NCBI GenBank assembly: GCA_007134865.1
Contig: SLJW01000219.1
Location: forward strand, 1-39,787
Length of the DNA: 39,787 nt
Reading direction: 5' to 3'
From: Paracoccaceae bacterium
Lineage (GTDB): Bacteria; Pseudomonadota; Alphaproteobacteria; Rhodobacterales; Rhodobacteraceae
The position numbers and the translations under genes are program-made. The notes under the pieces are model-generated. The model made no database searches. It was not told the origin of the DNA and saw only the letters and a list, made by a program, of their open reading frames with translations. Positions 16,261 through 25,398 of this stretch are shown here, piece after piece; the first letter of the stretch is position 1; every line of letters starts with the position of its first letter.

Positions 16261-17235
16261 ATCCTCTTTCTCAGGCGCGCGCGGCGCCGCTGCCCTCCGC
16301 AACCGGTCATTGATCGCCCGCCCCAGCCCAACCTCCGGCACTTGCGCCACGGCAATCGGCCTGCCCATAGCATCGGCCGCGTGCAGCACGGCAAAGAGCC
16401 GCGCTGCGGCCTCTTCCAGATCGCCCGACTCCGAGAGCGTCAGCTCCGCTCCCGCGCAGCCCGATCCGAAGCCGATCCAGACTTCGCCCGGCGCTGGCTC
16501 GTGCACCCCGAGCCGCAGCGCTGCGCGCGGGGCGTAATGCGAGGCAAGTTGCCCCGGCGCAGTCACCCTGGAACCTGCCACCCGCGCCGCAGGCGCGGCC
16601 CCCAGCACGCGCGTCAGCGCCTCTTCACTGACACCGCCTGCGCGCAACAGCACCGCGCGCCCGTCCTCGAACCCGAGGATCGTCGACTCCACCCCCACCG
16701 GGCAGGGCCCGCCATCGAGCACGGCTGCAATCCGACCGCCCAGGCCTTCGAGCACATGCCGCGCCTCGGTCGGGCTGATCCGCCCGGAGGGATTGGCCGA
16801 GGGCGCGGCCAGCGGCCCGCCGAACCCGGCAAGCACGGCTTGCGCCAGCGGATGCGCGGGGACGCGCAGCGCGATAGTGGGCAGGCCCGCGGTTACTGCC
16901 TCGGGCAGACCATGGCCTGCCCGCAGCGGGGCGACGAGCGTGAGCGGGCCGGGCCAGAAGGCGCGGGCGCAAGCCCGCGCCCCCTCGGAAAATTCCGCCA
17001 ACTCCTCGGCGGCCTCAAGCGAGGGCAGATGCACGATCAGCGGGTTATGCGCAGGCCGGCCCTTGGCCGCGAAGATCGCGGCCACCGCCGCCGCGTTCCG
17101 GGCATCCCCGGCCAGCCCGTAGACCGTCTCGGTCGGCAGCGCCACCAGTGCACCCTCGCGCAACAGCGCGCAGGCGCGCGCAACCCCTTGGGTATCGGGG
17201 CGCAACTCTTCGGTGGCAATGGGCGCGACAGGCAT
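16258..17235 (-). CDS. sua5: L-threonylcarbamoyladenylate synthase
   Basis: 325 residues. The N-terminal YrdC domain (about 15-200) makes threonylcarbamoyl-AMP for t6A37 modification of ANN-reading tRNAs; visible are GALVALPTETVYGLAGDA, KGRPAHNPLIVH, FWPGPLTLV, APSANPSGRISPT and GVESTIL. The C-terminal part (about 220-325), starting APGQLASHYAPRAALRL, is the Sua5 domain, so this is the long Sua5/TsaC2 form. The stop codon lies inside the stem of repeat copy B. Divergent from the acyl-CoA dehydrogenase. Confidence 0.94.
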   Translation of the reverse strand: MPVAPIATEELRPDTQGVARACALLREGALVALPTETVYGLAGDARNAAAVAAIFAAKGRPAHNPLIVHLPSLEAAEELAEFSEGARACARAFWPGPLTLVAPLRAGHGLPEAVTAGLPTIALRVPAHPLAQAVLAGFGGPLAAPSANPSGRISPTEARHVLEGLGGRIAAVLDGGPCPVGVESTILGFEDGRAVLLRAGGVSEEALTRVLGAAPAARVAGSRVTAPGQLASHYAPRAALRLGVHEPAPGEVWIGFGSGCAGAELTLSESGDLEEAAARLFAVLHAADAMGRPIAVAQVPEVGLGRAINDRLRRAAAPRAPEKED

Positions 17236-17359
17236 CGGGTGACGTGGCGTTTCAGTTCAGATATGGGCCCCGAGGCTTTATGACTGAGGCTGGCCTTGCC
17301 ATAGGCGCTTGCGCTGATCTTGCCAAGTCCTGCCCGATACAACCTCACGGAGCCCCGCC

Positions 17360-19066
17360 ATGCCCTACCGCGCGCCCCTCACCGATTTCAGCTTCCTGCT
17401 CGACCAGATCGTCGATTTCGACAAGGTCCGCGCGACGGAGCGCTTTGCCGAGGCCACGCCCGAGACCACCGAGGCCATCCTGACAGAGGCCGCGCGGCTC
17501 TGCGAAGAGGTCATGGCCCCGCTCAACCGCGCAGGCGATCTGCATCCGGCGCGGCTGGAGAACGGGGTGGTGCGGACCCCACCGGGCTTTGCCGAGGGCC
17601 ATCGCGCCATTGCCGAGGGCGGCTGGCTGGGTATTGCCGCAGACCCCGAGCATGGCGGAATGGGCCTGCCGCAGACGCTTGCCAGCGCGGTCAATGACAT
17701 GATGTCGGCAGCCTGCCTCGCTTTGCAGGTCAACCCCTTGCTGTCGCTGGGGCAGATCGAGGCGCTGGAGCATCATGCCAACGACGAGATCAAGGCGCTC
17801 TATCTGCCCAAGCTGATTTCCGGCGAATGGACCGGCACGATGAACCTGACCGAACCGGAAGCTGGCTCTGATGTGGGTGCGCTGCGGACCAAGGCCGAGC
17901 CCAATGAGGATGGCAGCTATGCGATCACCGGGCAGAAGATCTACATCACATGGGGCGACCATGATTTCGGTGGCAATGTCTGCCATCTGGTGCTCGCGCG
18001 CTTGCCCGACGGAGCACCGGGCACAAAGGGGATCAGCCTGTTCATGGTGCCCAAGTTGCTGCCCGATCAGAATGGCAATCCGGGCGAGCGGAATGCGCTG
18101 CGCGTGGTCTCGCTCGAGCACAAGCTGGGCCTGCATGGCTCGCCCACTGCGGTCATGGAGTACGACCGTGCCACAGGCTGGCTGGTCGGCGAGGAACACG
18201 GCGGCATGGCGGCGATGTTCACCATGATGAATAATGCCCGCGTCGGTGTGGGAGTGCAGGGTATCGGCATTGCCGAGGGTGCCTATCAGCATGCGCTGCA
18301 TTACGCGCAGGACCGTCGGCAGGGCCGCACGCCGCGCTCGGCCAAGGGCGCGATCATTGAACATGTCGATGTGCGCCGGATGCTGGCGGTCACGAAAGCC
18401 GAGATTTTCGCGATCCGCGCCATCGCGCTGGCCAATTCGGTTGCGATTGACATGGCCACTGCCACCGGTTCGGAGGACTGGGCCGCGCGGGCAGCGTTCC
18501 TGACTCCGATCACCAAGGCCCATGGCACGGATATCGGCATCGAAGTTGCCAATCTGGGCATCCAGATCCATGGCGGCATGGGTTTTGTCGAGGAAACGGG
18601 AGCTGCGCAATATCTTCGCGATGTCCGGGTGACGGCGATCTATGAGGGCACCAATGGCATTCAGGCCATGGATCTGGTCGCGCGCAAGATGAGCGATGGC
18701 GGCGAGGCGGCCTATCGCCTGCTGCAGGAAATCGAAGACAGCGCCGAGGCCGCCCGTGCCGTGCTGCCCGATCTGGCCGAAGAGGTCTGGCAGGCCGCCG
18801 AATCACTGCGCGAGACAACCGAATGGCTTCTGGCGCAGGAGCTTAACGAGCGTTTTGCAGGTGCGACCGCCTATCTGCGCGCCTTCGCCCGCGTCCTGGG
18901 GGCGCATTACCACCTGAAAGCCGCGCTGACCGAGGATGGCGCGCGCCGGGCTCTTGCGCGCGTGTTCATATTCCGTATTCTCCCCGAACATGTCGGGCTT
19001 CTGGCACAAGCACGCGCCGGGGCCGAGTGTCTCTATGCCCTTTCGGATGATGATCTCGCAGCATGA
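17360..19066 (+). CDS. Acyl-CoA dehydrogenase, DmdC type
   Basis: 568 residues, the long acyl-CoA dehydrogenase class with an extra C-terminal helical domain. Start MPYRAPLTDFSFLLDQIVDF is typical of the group that includes DmdC (3-methylmercaptopropionyl-CoA dehydrogenase) and several paralogues in marine Rhodobacteraceae. FAD-binding region MNLTEPEAGSDVGALRTKA, core QIHGGMGFVEE and the catalytic-base motif YEGTNGIQAMDL are present. The true substrate cannot be assigned from sequence; no dmdB/dmdD neighbour is present. First gene of a plus-strand run; its stop overlaps the MBL start in ATGA. Confidence 0.88.
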   Translation: MPYRAPLTDFSFLLDQIVDFDKVRATERFAEATPETTEAILTEAARLCEEVMAPLNRAGDLHPARLENGVVRTPPGFAEGHRAIAEGGWLGIAADPEHGGMGLPQTLASAVNDMMSAACLALQVNPLLSLGQIEALEHHANDEIKALYLPKLISGEWTGTMNLTEPEAGSDVGALRTKAEPNEDGSYAITGQKIYITWGDHDFGGNVCHLVLARLPDGAPGTKGISLFMVPKLLPDQNGNPGERNALRVVSLEHKLGLHGSPTAVMEYDRATGWLVGEEHGGMAAMFTMMNNARVGVGVQGIGIAEGAYQHALHYAQDRRQGRTPRSAKGAIIEHVDVRRMLAVTKAEIFAIRAIALANSVAIDMATATGSEDWAARAAFLTPITKAHGTDIGIEVANLGIQIHGGMGFVEETGAAQYLRDVRVTAIYEGTNGIQAMDLVARKMSDGGEAAYRLLQEIEDSAEAARAVLPDLAEEVWQAAESLRETTEWLLAQELNERFAGATAYLRAFARVLGAHYHLKAALTEDGARRALARVFIFRILPEHVGLLAQARAGAECLYALSDDDLAA

Positions 19067-20103
19067 TGGACGGCTCTGACGCAGCAGGCATTCGCCACCC
19101 CTTCGCCGACGCGCCCGAGGAGGGCTGCGTCACGCGTATCGCCGAAGGTGTGTTCTGGGCGCGGTTGCCGCTGCCGATGGTGCTCGATCATGTCAATGTC
19201 TACATCCTTGACGAGGGCGATAGCTGGACCGTTTTCGACACGGGCATCGACACCACGCGGGCTCGCGGCATCTGGGTCAAGCTGCTGGCAGGGCCGTTGC
19301 GTGGCAAGCAGGTCGGGCGCGTGATTGCCAGCCACCATCACCCCGACCATATCGGGCTTGCGGGCTGGTTTCAGGCCGGGGGTGCCGAACTTGTGACGAC
19401 GCGTACCGCCTGGCTCTTTGCGCGGATGCTGACACTGGATGCGCAGGCCACACCGCCCCCCGAGATGCTCACCTTCTGGCACCGTGCGGGAATGCCATCC
19501 GAGATGATCGAGACCCGTGCCAAGGAGCGTCCGTTCAATTTCTGTGACACGGTCGCGCCCCTGCCGCTGGGCTATCGCGCGCTGCGCGAGGGCGATGTTC
19601 TGCATGCGGGCGGGCGAGATTGGGACGTGCGCCTGGGGCAGGGTCATGCGCCCGATCAGATCACACTCTGGAGTCGCGACTGCAATCTGGTGCTGGGCGC
19701 GGATCAACTCTTGCCGGGAATCTCGCCCGTTCTGGGGGTCTATGCGACCGAACCCGAGGCCGATCCGGTGGCCGACTGGCTGGAGAGTTGCGCGCAACTG
19801 CAAGAGCATGCGCGGTCGGAACATCTGGTGCTGCCGGGTCACAAACTGCCCTTCACCGGCCTTCCCCTGCGCCTGACCCAGAAAATCGAGAACCATATCG
19901 GCGCGCTCAAGCGGCTGGAGGCCTATCTGGACACACCGCGCGTGGCGAGTGAGTGTTTCGAGATGTTGTTCAAGCGCCGTGTGTCCGAGGCCAGCTATGG
20001 CCTCGCACTGGCCGAGACAGTCGCGCATCTGAATTACCTGCACGCGCGCGGACGTGCGCGGCGCTGGCTGCGCGAAGACGGGGTCTGGATTTGGCAGGCA
20101 TGA
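19063..20103 (+). CDS. MBL-fold metallohydrolase
   Basis: 346 residues. Metallo-beta-lactamase fold with the metal motif SHHHPDHIGLAG (first ligand segment H-H-H-P-D-H), a GHAPDQITLW His and PGHKLPF near the end of the fold. The C-terminal winged-helix-like region (about 270-346, RRVSEASYGLALAETVAHLNYL) is found in LACTB2/BLACT-WH type hydrolases, often active on thioesters or RNA. Translational coupling (4-base ATGA overlaps at both ends) with the acyl-CoA dehydrogenase and lipoprotein A suggests one operon, so a CoA-thioester substrate is a reasonable inference. Confidence 0.88.
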   Translation: MMDGSDAAGIRHPFADAPEEGCVTRIAEGVFWARLPLPMVLDHVNVYILDEGDSWTVFDTGIDTTRARGIWVKLLAGPLRGKQVGRVIASHHHPDHIGLAGWFQAGGAELVTTRTAWLFARMLTLDAQATPPPEMLTFWHRAGMPSEMIETRAKERPFNFCDTVAPLPLGYRALREGDVLHAGGRDWDVRLGQGHAPDQITLWSRDCNLVLGADQLLPGISPVLGVYATEPEADPVADWLESCAQLQEHARSEHLVLPGHKLPFTGLPLRLTQKIENHIGALKRLEAYLDTPRVASECFEMLFKRRVSEASYGLALAETVAHLNYLHARGRARRWLREDGVWIWQA

Positions 20104-20723
20104 TACGCGCACGCCGCGGTTTTGCCGCGGCGCTGCTTGCGGTCTTTTCCGTCGCCTTGGCTGGCTGCGCAGCGCTGTTCATGGGGGTGGCGGGCAGTGA
20201 GGGGCCGGGCCATGCCGGGGACGGGCCATCGAAATTGCGCATCGCCATCTATGAGCCGCAGCGCCCGCTTCTCGTGCCCCATGCGGCAATGGTGATACAC
20301 GCGCCGGAGGGGCATCTGATCTATGACCCGGCAGGCTGGACGCCGGACCCGCGCGGGCATCGCCGTGTGGACGTGACCTATTCGGTCACACCCGAGACCG
20401 AGCGCGCGTTTCTTCTGCGCGACGAGGCGCCGATGGGACTCACGGTGCTGCAGTCGGTCGTGCAGCCTGAATCGTGGGAGTTATACCTGTTCGAGGCCGA
20501 GGTGAGCGACGAGGTCGCGAGCGAGGCTGCGCGGCTCGCCCGCGAGCGTCCGGCACTGCCGAAGACCGGCTGCGCCTTCGGGGTTTCGACGCTTCTGCGT
20601 CAATTGCCGGGCTATGAGGACATCAATCCCTGCTGGTTGCCCTCCACGCTTCTGAGGTCCCTCAAGGGGCGCGACGATCTGACATTGACCCAGACGCTTG
20701 TGCCGCTTGCGCAAGGGGGGTGA
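20100..20723 (+). CDS. Lipoprotein A, possible permuted papain-like hydrolase
   Basis: 207 residues. Signal peptide with lipobox LAGC (Cys23) for lipid anchoring. It is a paralogue of the protein at 20949-21593: both share H-[AT]-[AG]-[ML]-[VF]-I followed about 12 residues later by I-[YF]-DPAG-x-W or close to it (His61 here), and a later C-x3-[ST]-[ST]-x-[VL]-LRQLPG (Cys158 here). His before Cys with this spacing fits circularly permuted NlpC/P60-like folds (YiiX/LRAT type). This is inference from motif order, not a recognised family hit. ATGA overlap with the MBL gene. Confidence 0.65.
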   Translation: MIRARRGFAAALLAVFSVALAGCAALFMGVAGSEGPGHAGDGPSKLRIAIYEPQRPLLVPHAAMVIHAPEGHLIYDPAGWTPDPRGHRRVDVTYSVTPETERAFLLRDEAPMGLTVLQSVVQPESWELYLFEAEVSDEVASEAARLARERPALPKTGCAFGVSTLLRQLPGYEDINPCWLPSTLLRSLKGRDDLTLTQTLVPLAQGG

Positions 20724-20777
20724 CAGCGGGCATGTGATCGGCTATCGAAACCATAAAAATGCGTTCAGGAGCGTCCC

Positions 20778-20912
20778 ATGGCAGAGTATGAACACGGAAA
20801 GATGGATATCACCGAGCAGGAGAAGACTTTTGGCGGTTTCATACGGTTCGTTATCTGGGGTATCGCGATCAGTATCGCTGTTCTGATCTTTCTGGCGCTG
20901 GTGAATGCCTGA
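20778..20912 (+). CDS. aa3-type cytochrome c oxidase subunit IV
   Basis: A 44-residue miniprotein, MAEYEHGKMDITEQEKTFGG followed by one transmembrane helix (about 22-43, ending LIFLALVNA). This is the bacterial CoxIV family pattern (M.I.EQEKTF..F), a single-helix subunit of alphaproteobacterial aa3 oxidase. AGGAG lies 6 bases before the ATG. Unusually it sits between two paralogous lipoprotein genes rather than near the cta/cox genes. Confidence 0.88.
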   Translation: MAEYEHGKMDITEQEKTFGGFIRFVIWGIAISIAVLIFLALVNA

Positions 20913-20948
20913 GCCGCACGGCGCGCGACGCTGCTCCGGAGCCTTTTC

Positions 20949-21593
20949 ATGATCCTAGGGATGACGCGCCGCTTCGTAGCGGTACTTCTGCTGTTGTCGC
21001 TCTCGATGACCACACTCGCTGCCTGTGGTGACAAGGGTGCTTGGGCCAGTGACGACGTTATCCAGGCCGCGCGCCATGTCCATGGCGGACAGCCCGAGTT
21101 GACTCTGGTCACGATCCTGTCCCGCGACACCCATCGCGGCGAACATACCGGCCTGTTTATCAACGGTCGTGAGCGTGTGATCTTCGACCCCGCAGGCAGC
21201 TGGCGGCTGCCGGATCAGGCGCTGCGCGGCGATGTGGTATTCGGCATGACCAAGGGCGCCGGACTGTCCTATTACATGACCCATGTCCGCGAGACGCATT
21301 ACGCGGTCGTCCAGCGGGTGCCAGTCAGTGAAGAGGTGGCCGAGCAGGCGCTGGCCCTTGCGCTGCAGAATGGATCGGTCAGCGCAGGGTTTTGCGCTGC
21401 CTCGACCTCGGGCGTGCTGCGGCAATTGCCAGGCTTTGAGACTGTGCGCCGAACCTTCTTTCCCCAGACCCTGATGCGCAGTTTCGCCGAGATCCCGGGC
21501 GTGCAGACTTATGAACTGCACCATAATGACCCGGATGTACAGCTCAAGGCCTGGCGCGTGCAGGAACCGTTAAGCACTGCCGCCGCGTTCTGA
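20949..21593 (+). CDS. Lipoprotein B, paralogue of lipoprotein A
   Basis: 214 residues from the ATG at 20949 (GGAG 7 bases upstream; an ATG at 20961 is possible). Signal peptide with lipobox LAAC (Cys26). It shares with lipoprotein A the block HTGLFI...VIFDPAGSW (His66) and FCAASTSGVLRQLPGF (Cys149), as well as a middle stretch with VPVSEEVAEQA matching AEVSDEVASEA. The conserved His and Cys suggest a permuted papain-like hydrolase exposed in the periplasm. Function unknown. The two copies flank oxidase subunit IV, 36 bases from its stop here. Confidence 0.65.
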   Translation: MILGMTRRFVAVLLLLSLSMTTLAACGDKGAWASDDVIQAARHVHGGQPELTLVTILSRDTHRGEHTGLFINGRERVIFDPAGSWRLPDQALRGDVVFGMTKGAGLSYYMTHVRETHYAVVQRVPVSEEVAEQALALALQNGSVSAGFCAASTSGVLRQLPGFETVRRTFFPQTLMRSFAEIPGVQTYELHHNDPDVQLKAWRVQEPLSTAAAF

Positions 21594-21639
21594 ACGGGCG
21601 CCGCTTGCCTTCGTCCGCGCATTGGCGCAAGGGCAGAGC

Positions 21640-22290
21640 ATGAGCGATTTCACCTATGCCCCGCCCGCCGCCGCCCCGGTCATCCTGCATGAAGATCATG
21701 AGCTTGTCTTCGTGGACAAACCCTCTGGGCTGCTGTCAGTGCCGGGCAAGGGCGCACATCTGGCCGATTGCATGATCGCGCGGCTGCGCGATGTCTTCCC
21801 CGAGATCCTGCTGGTGCACCGGCTCGACCTCGACACCTCGGGGGTGATGGTCTTCGCGCGCACGCCCCATGCGCAGCGTCACCTCGGGTTGCAATTCGAG
21901 AAACGCCAGACCCGCAAGTTCTATATCGCCCGCGTCCATGGCTGCCCCAAGGAACCCAGGGGCCAGGTCGATCTACCGCTGACCGTGGACTGGCCCAATC
22001 GTCCGCGCCAGATGGTCTGCTTTGAGTCAGGCCGCCCCGCGCAGACTGACTGGCAGGTGATCCGCCGCGAAGTGACCGGCGCGCGGATGCGGCTGATGCC
22101 GCTGACCGGGCGCAGCCATCAATTGCGGGTGCATATGCTGGCCATCGGGCACCCGATCCTCGGCGACCCGCTCTATGCCAGTGGGGCGGCGCGGGCGCAT
22201 CCGCGGCTGATGCTCCATGCCCAGAGCCTGCGCCTGCGCCACCCTGATGGCGGGCGCGGATTGACGGTCAGCGCCCCGGTGCCGTTCTGA
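21640..22290 (+). CDS. RluA-family pseudouridine synthase
   Basis: 216 residues, catalytic core only with no S4 domain. Motifs: VFVDKPSGLLSVPGK, the active-site HRLDLDTSGVMVFART with catalytic Asp (first D of RLDLDTSG), and the C-terminal LTGRSHQLRVHMLAIGHPILGDPLY. The size and lack of S4 fit RluA (23S rRNA U746 and tRNA U32) more than RluC/D, but specificity is inferred. Start taken as the ATG at 21640; a TTG six codons upstream is less likely. Confidence 0.88.
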   Translation: MSDFTYAPPAAAPVILHEDHELVFVDKPSGLLSVPGKGAHLADCMIARLRDVFPEILLVHRLDLDTSGVMVFARTPHAQRHLGLQFEKRQTRKFYIARVHGCPKEPRGQVDLPLTVDWPNRPRQMVCFESGRPAQTDWQVIRREVTGARMRLMPLTGRSHQLRVHMLAIGHPILGDPLYASGAARAHPRLMLHAQSLRLRHPDGGRGLTVSAPVPF

Positions 22291-22317
22291 CGCGCAGCTT
22301 TGCCACGCCACCTATTT

Positions 22318-22332
22318 GTTCGTTAAATGTTC
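22318..22332 (+). promoter_or_regulatory. LexA (SOS) box of uvrA
   Basis: GTTC-N7-GTTC (GTTCGTTAAATGTTC), the alphaproteobacterial LexA operator, 66 bases before the uvrA start. uvrA is a standard SOS gene, so position and target agree. Confidence 0.85.
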
Positions 22333-22398
22333 TTTCATTTCGCTTGGAGACTCAGACGCGGCGGTCTATGTTGCTCATCACCAGCCTTGGGGGTGCGG

Positions 22399-25251
22399 AT
22401 GTCCGAGCAGAAATTCATCGAAGTGCGCGGGGCGCGCGAGCATAATCTGAAGAATATCGACGTGATCCTGCCCCGCGACCAGCTGGTGGTGATCACCGGT
22501 CTGTCGGGTTCGGGCAAATCCTCGCTGGCCTTTGATACGATCTATGCCGAGGGGCAGCGGCGCTATGTCGAGAGCCTCAGTGCCTATGCGCGTCAGTTCC
22601 TCGACATGATGCAGAAGCCGGATATGGACCATATCTCGGGCCTCTCCCCTGCGATTTCCATCGAGCAGAAGACGACGTCGAAAAACCCCCGCTCGACCGT
22701 CGGCACCGTGACCGAGATTTACGATTATCTGCGACTGTTATTCGCGCGAGCCGGCACGCCCTACAGTCCCGCCACGGGTCTGCCCATCGAGGCGCAGCAG
22801 GTGCAGGACATGGTCGACCGTATCATGACGCTGGAAGAGGGCACGCGCGCCTATCTGCTGGCCCCCATCGTACGCGACCGCAAGGGCGAGTATCGCAAGG
22901 AGTTTCTGGAACTGCGCAAACAGGGCTTCCAGCGCGTAAAGGTGGATGGCAAATTCTACGAATTGGATGAGCCGCCCACGCTCGACAAGAAATTCCGCCA
23001 TGACATCGATGTGGTGGTGGACCGGCTGGTCGTGCGTGAAGGCATGGAGACGCGGCTGGCCGACTCTCTGCGCACGGCGCTGGATCTGGCGGATGGCATT
23101 GCCGTGCTGGAAGAGGCGAAGGAGGAGGGTGAGCGCATCACCTTTTCCGAGAAATTCGCCTGCCCGGTCAGCGGGTTCACCATTTCCGAGATCGAGCCGC
23201 GGCTGTTTTCGTTCAACGCGCCGACAGGGGCCTGTCCGGCCTGCGACGGGCTCGGGGTCGAGCTTTTCTTTGATGAACGGCTGGTTGTGCCGGACCTGTC
23301 CCTGCGGCTGGCCGATGGCGCGATCGCGCCGTGGCGCAAGGGCAAATCGCCCTATTTCCTGCAAACCATCGAGTCGCTCGCCCGCCACTATGAGTTCGAC
23401 GCGAAAGCGCCATGGAAGAACCTGCCCGCGCATGTGAAGCAGGTGCTGCTCTATGGCTCCAATGGTGAGGAATTGCCGTTTCGGTATGACGAGGGCGGGC
23501 GGGTCTATAATGTCACACGTGCTTTCGAGGGCGTGATCCCGAATATGGAGCGGCGCTATCGCGAGACGGATTCGGCGTGGATCCGCGAAGAATTCGAGCG
23601 CTACCAGAACCAGCGCGCCTGTGGTGTCTGCAACGGCCACCGGCTGCGGCCCGAAGCGCTGGCGGTGAAGATAGGCGGTCTGCATATCGGGCAGGTCACC
23701 GAAATGTCGATCCGCGAGGCGCTGGCTTGGGTCGAGGACGTGCCCGAGGCGCTCTCGAAGCAGAAAAACGAGATCGCCCGCGCGATCCTGAAGGAAATCC
23801 GCGAGCGGCTGGGCTTTCTGGTCAATGTGGGGCTGGACTACCTGACGCTCGGGCGGCATGCGGGCACTTTGTCGGGCGGTGAGAGCCAGCGCATCCGGCT
23901 GGCGAGCCAGATCGGGAGCGGGCTGACCGGGGTGCTCTATGTGCTGGATGAACCTTCTATCGGGCTGCACCAGCGCGACAATGACCGCTTGCTGACCACA
24001 CTCAGGAACCTGCGCGATCAGGGCAATACCGTGATCGTGGTCGAGCATGACGAGGAAGCGATTCGCACCGCTGATCATGTGCTGGATATCGGCCCCGGTG
24101 CAGGCGTGCATGGCGGGCAGATCGTCGCCGAAGGCACACCCGATCAGATCATGGCCGACCCGGCGAGCCTGACCGGGCAGTATCTGAGCGGCACGCGCGA
24201 TATCGCTGTGCCGAAAACGCGGCGTAAGGGCAACGGCAAGAAACTGACTGTTGTCAAGGCGAACGGGAATAATCTGCGCGATGTGACCGTCGATTTTCCG
24301 CTGGGCAAGTTCGTCTGCGTGACAGGGGTGTCGGGGGGCGGCAAATCCACGCTGACCATCGAGACCCTGTTCAAGACCGCCTCGATGCGGCTCAATGGCG
24401 CGCGCCAGACGCCCGCGCCCTGCGAGACGATCAAGGGGCTGGAGCAACTCGACAAGGTGATCGATATCGACCAGCGCCCCATCGGGCGCACGCCACGCTC
24501 GAACCCGGCGACCTATACGGGCGCGTTCGGCCCGATCCGCGACTGGTTCGCCGGGCTGCCGGAAGCACGGGCGCGCGGCTACAAGCCGGGGCGGTTTAGC
24601 TTCAACGTCAAAGGTGGGCGGTGCGAGGCCTGCCAAGGCGACGGTGTGCTGAAGATCGAGATGAATTTCCTGCCTGATGTCTATGTCACCTGCGAAACCT
24701 GCAAGGGCAAACGCTACAATCGCGAGACGCTGGAAGTGCTGTTCAAGGGCAAATCCATCGCCGATGTGCTGGACATGACAGTCGAGGAGGCGCAGGCCTT
24801 TTTCGAGGCGGTGCCCGCGATCCGCGAGAAGATGGATGCGCTGATGCGGGTGGGCCTGGGCTATATCAAGGTGGGCCAGCAGGCGACGACACTGTCGGGC
24901 GGCGAGGCGCAGCGGGTGAAGCTCTCGAAGGAGCTGTCGCGGCGCTCAACGGGTCGCACCTTGTACATTCTCGATGAGCCCACAACCGGGCTGCATTTCG
25001 AGGATGTCCGCAAGCTGTTGGAAGTGCTGCACGAATTGGTTGAGCAGGGCAATACGGTTATCGTGATCGAGCACAATCTCGATGTAATCAAGACAGCGGA
25101 CTGGATCATCGACATTGGCCCCGAGGGTGGAGATGGCGGTGGGCAGATTGTGGCCACGGGCACGCCCGAAGAGGTTGCGGCCGTCGAGGCGAGCCATACC
25201 GGGCGCTATCTGGCGCCGATGCTGGCGGCGCGCCGCGTGGCGGCGGAATAG
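22399..25251 (+). CDS. uvrA: Excinuclease ABC subunit A
   Basis: 950 residues. Damage-recognition ATPase of nucleotide excision repair, working with UvrB and UvrC. Two ABC cassettes: Walker [14 protein letters not shown] near residue 31 and [10 protein letters not shown] near 640, with [12 protein letters not shown] and [18 protein letters not shown] signatures. The second zinc module [11 protein letters not shown]...CETCKGKRY is intact. The first has CPVSGF in place of CPxCG, so one cysteine of that finger is missing, as in other alphaproteobacteria as far as I recall. Start at 22399 ([20 protein letters not shown]), the family start. Controlled by LexA through the box at 22318. Confidence 0.97.
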   Translation: MSEQKFIEVRGAREHNLKNIDVILPRDQLVVITGLSGSGKSSLAFDTIYAEGQRRYVESLSAYARQFLDMMQKPDMDHISGLSPAISIEQKTTSKNPRSTVGTVTEIYDYLRLLFARAGTPYSPATGLPIEAQQVQDMVDRIMTLEEGTRAYLLAPIVRDRKGEYRKEFLELRKQGFQRVKVDGKFYELDEPPTLDKKFRHDIDVVVDRLVVREGMETRLADSLRTALDLADGIAVLEEAKEEGERITFSEKFACPVSGFTISEIEPRLFSFNAPTGACPACDGLGVELFFDERLVVPDLSLRLADGAIAPWRKGKSPYFLQTIESLARHYEFDAKAPWKNLPAHVKQVLLYGSNGEELPFRYDEGGRVYNVTRAFEGVIPNMERRYRETDSAWIREEFERYQNQRACGVCNGHRLRPEALAVKIGGLHIGQVTEMSIREALAWVEDVPEALSKQKNEIARAILKEIRERLGFLVNVGLDYLTLGRHAGTLSGGESQRIRLASQIGSGLTGVLYVLDEPSIGLHQRDNDRLLTTLRNLRDQGNTVIVVEHDEEAIRTADHVLDIGPGAGVHGGQIVAEGTPDQIMADPASLTGQYLSGTRDIAVPKTRRKGNGKKLTVVKANGNNLRDVTVDFPLGKFVCVTGVSGGGKSTLTIETLFKTASMRLNGARQTPAPCETIKGLEQLDKVIDIDQRPIGRTPRSNPATYTGAFGPIRDWFAGLPEARARGYKPGRFSFNVKGGRCEACQGDGVLKIEMNFLPDVYVTCETCKGKRYNRETLEVLFKGKSIADVLDMTVEEAQAFFEAVPAIREKMDALMRVGLGYIKVGQQATTLSGGEAQRVKLSKELSRRSTGRTLYILDEPTTGLHFEDVRKLLEVLHELVEQGNTVIVIEHNLDVIKTADWIIDIGPEGGDGGGQIVATGTPEEVAAVEASHTGRYLAPMLAARRVAAE

Positions 25252-25387
25252 CTGCGAGGGGGGCCGCCCTCGGGGGCATCGAGCCCCCTCGGGCGGCGCT
25301 GCCGCGGCTATGTGATCGGGGCCGGGCGCATGATTGACAGGGTTCGTGACCGCTAGGTTGGCGTGAGTGTTTTTCGGCAAGATGAAG
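25252..25387 (+). repeat. Convergent-junction repeat, copy C (diverged)
   Basis: A GC hairpin region with CGAGGGGG (25255-25262) pairing to CCCCCTCG (25284-25291), starting directly after the uvrA stop. After about 70 bases it is followed by the core GCGTGAGTGTTTTTCGGC and AAGATGAAG (25361-25387), 11 bases from the stop of the opposing LOG gene. The core palindrome is partly lost. Same convergent setting and orientation rule as copies A and B. Confidence 0.6.
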
Positions 25388-25398
25388 CCGGGGTTGTC

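Noticed and set aside
17345-18610. A 421-codon frame antisense to the acyl-CoA dehydrogenase
   Set aside because: Typical GC-driven shadow, rich in His/Gln/Arg, with no domain.
22738-24636. A 632-codon open frame antisense to uvrA
   Set aside because: High-GC genomes give long antisense frames; the composition is Arg/Gln/His-rich and mirrors the uvrA codons, with no recognisable domain.
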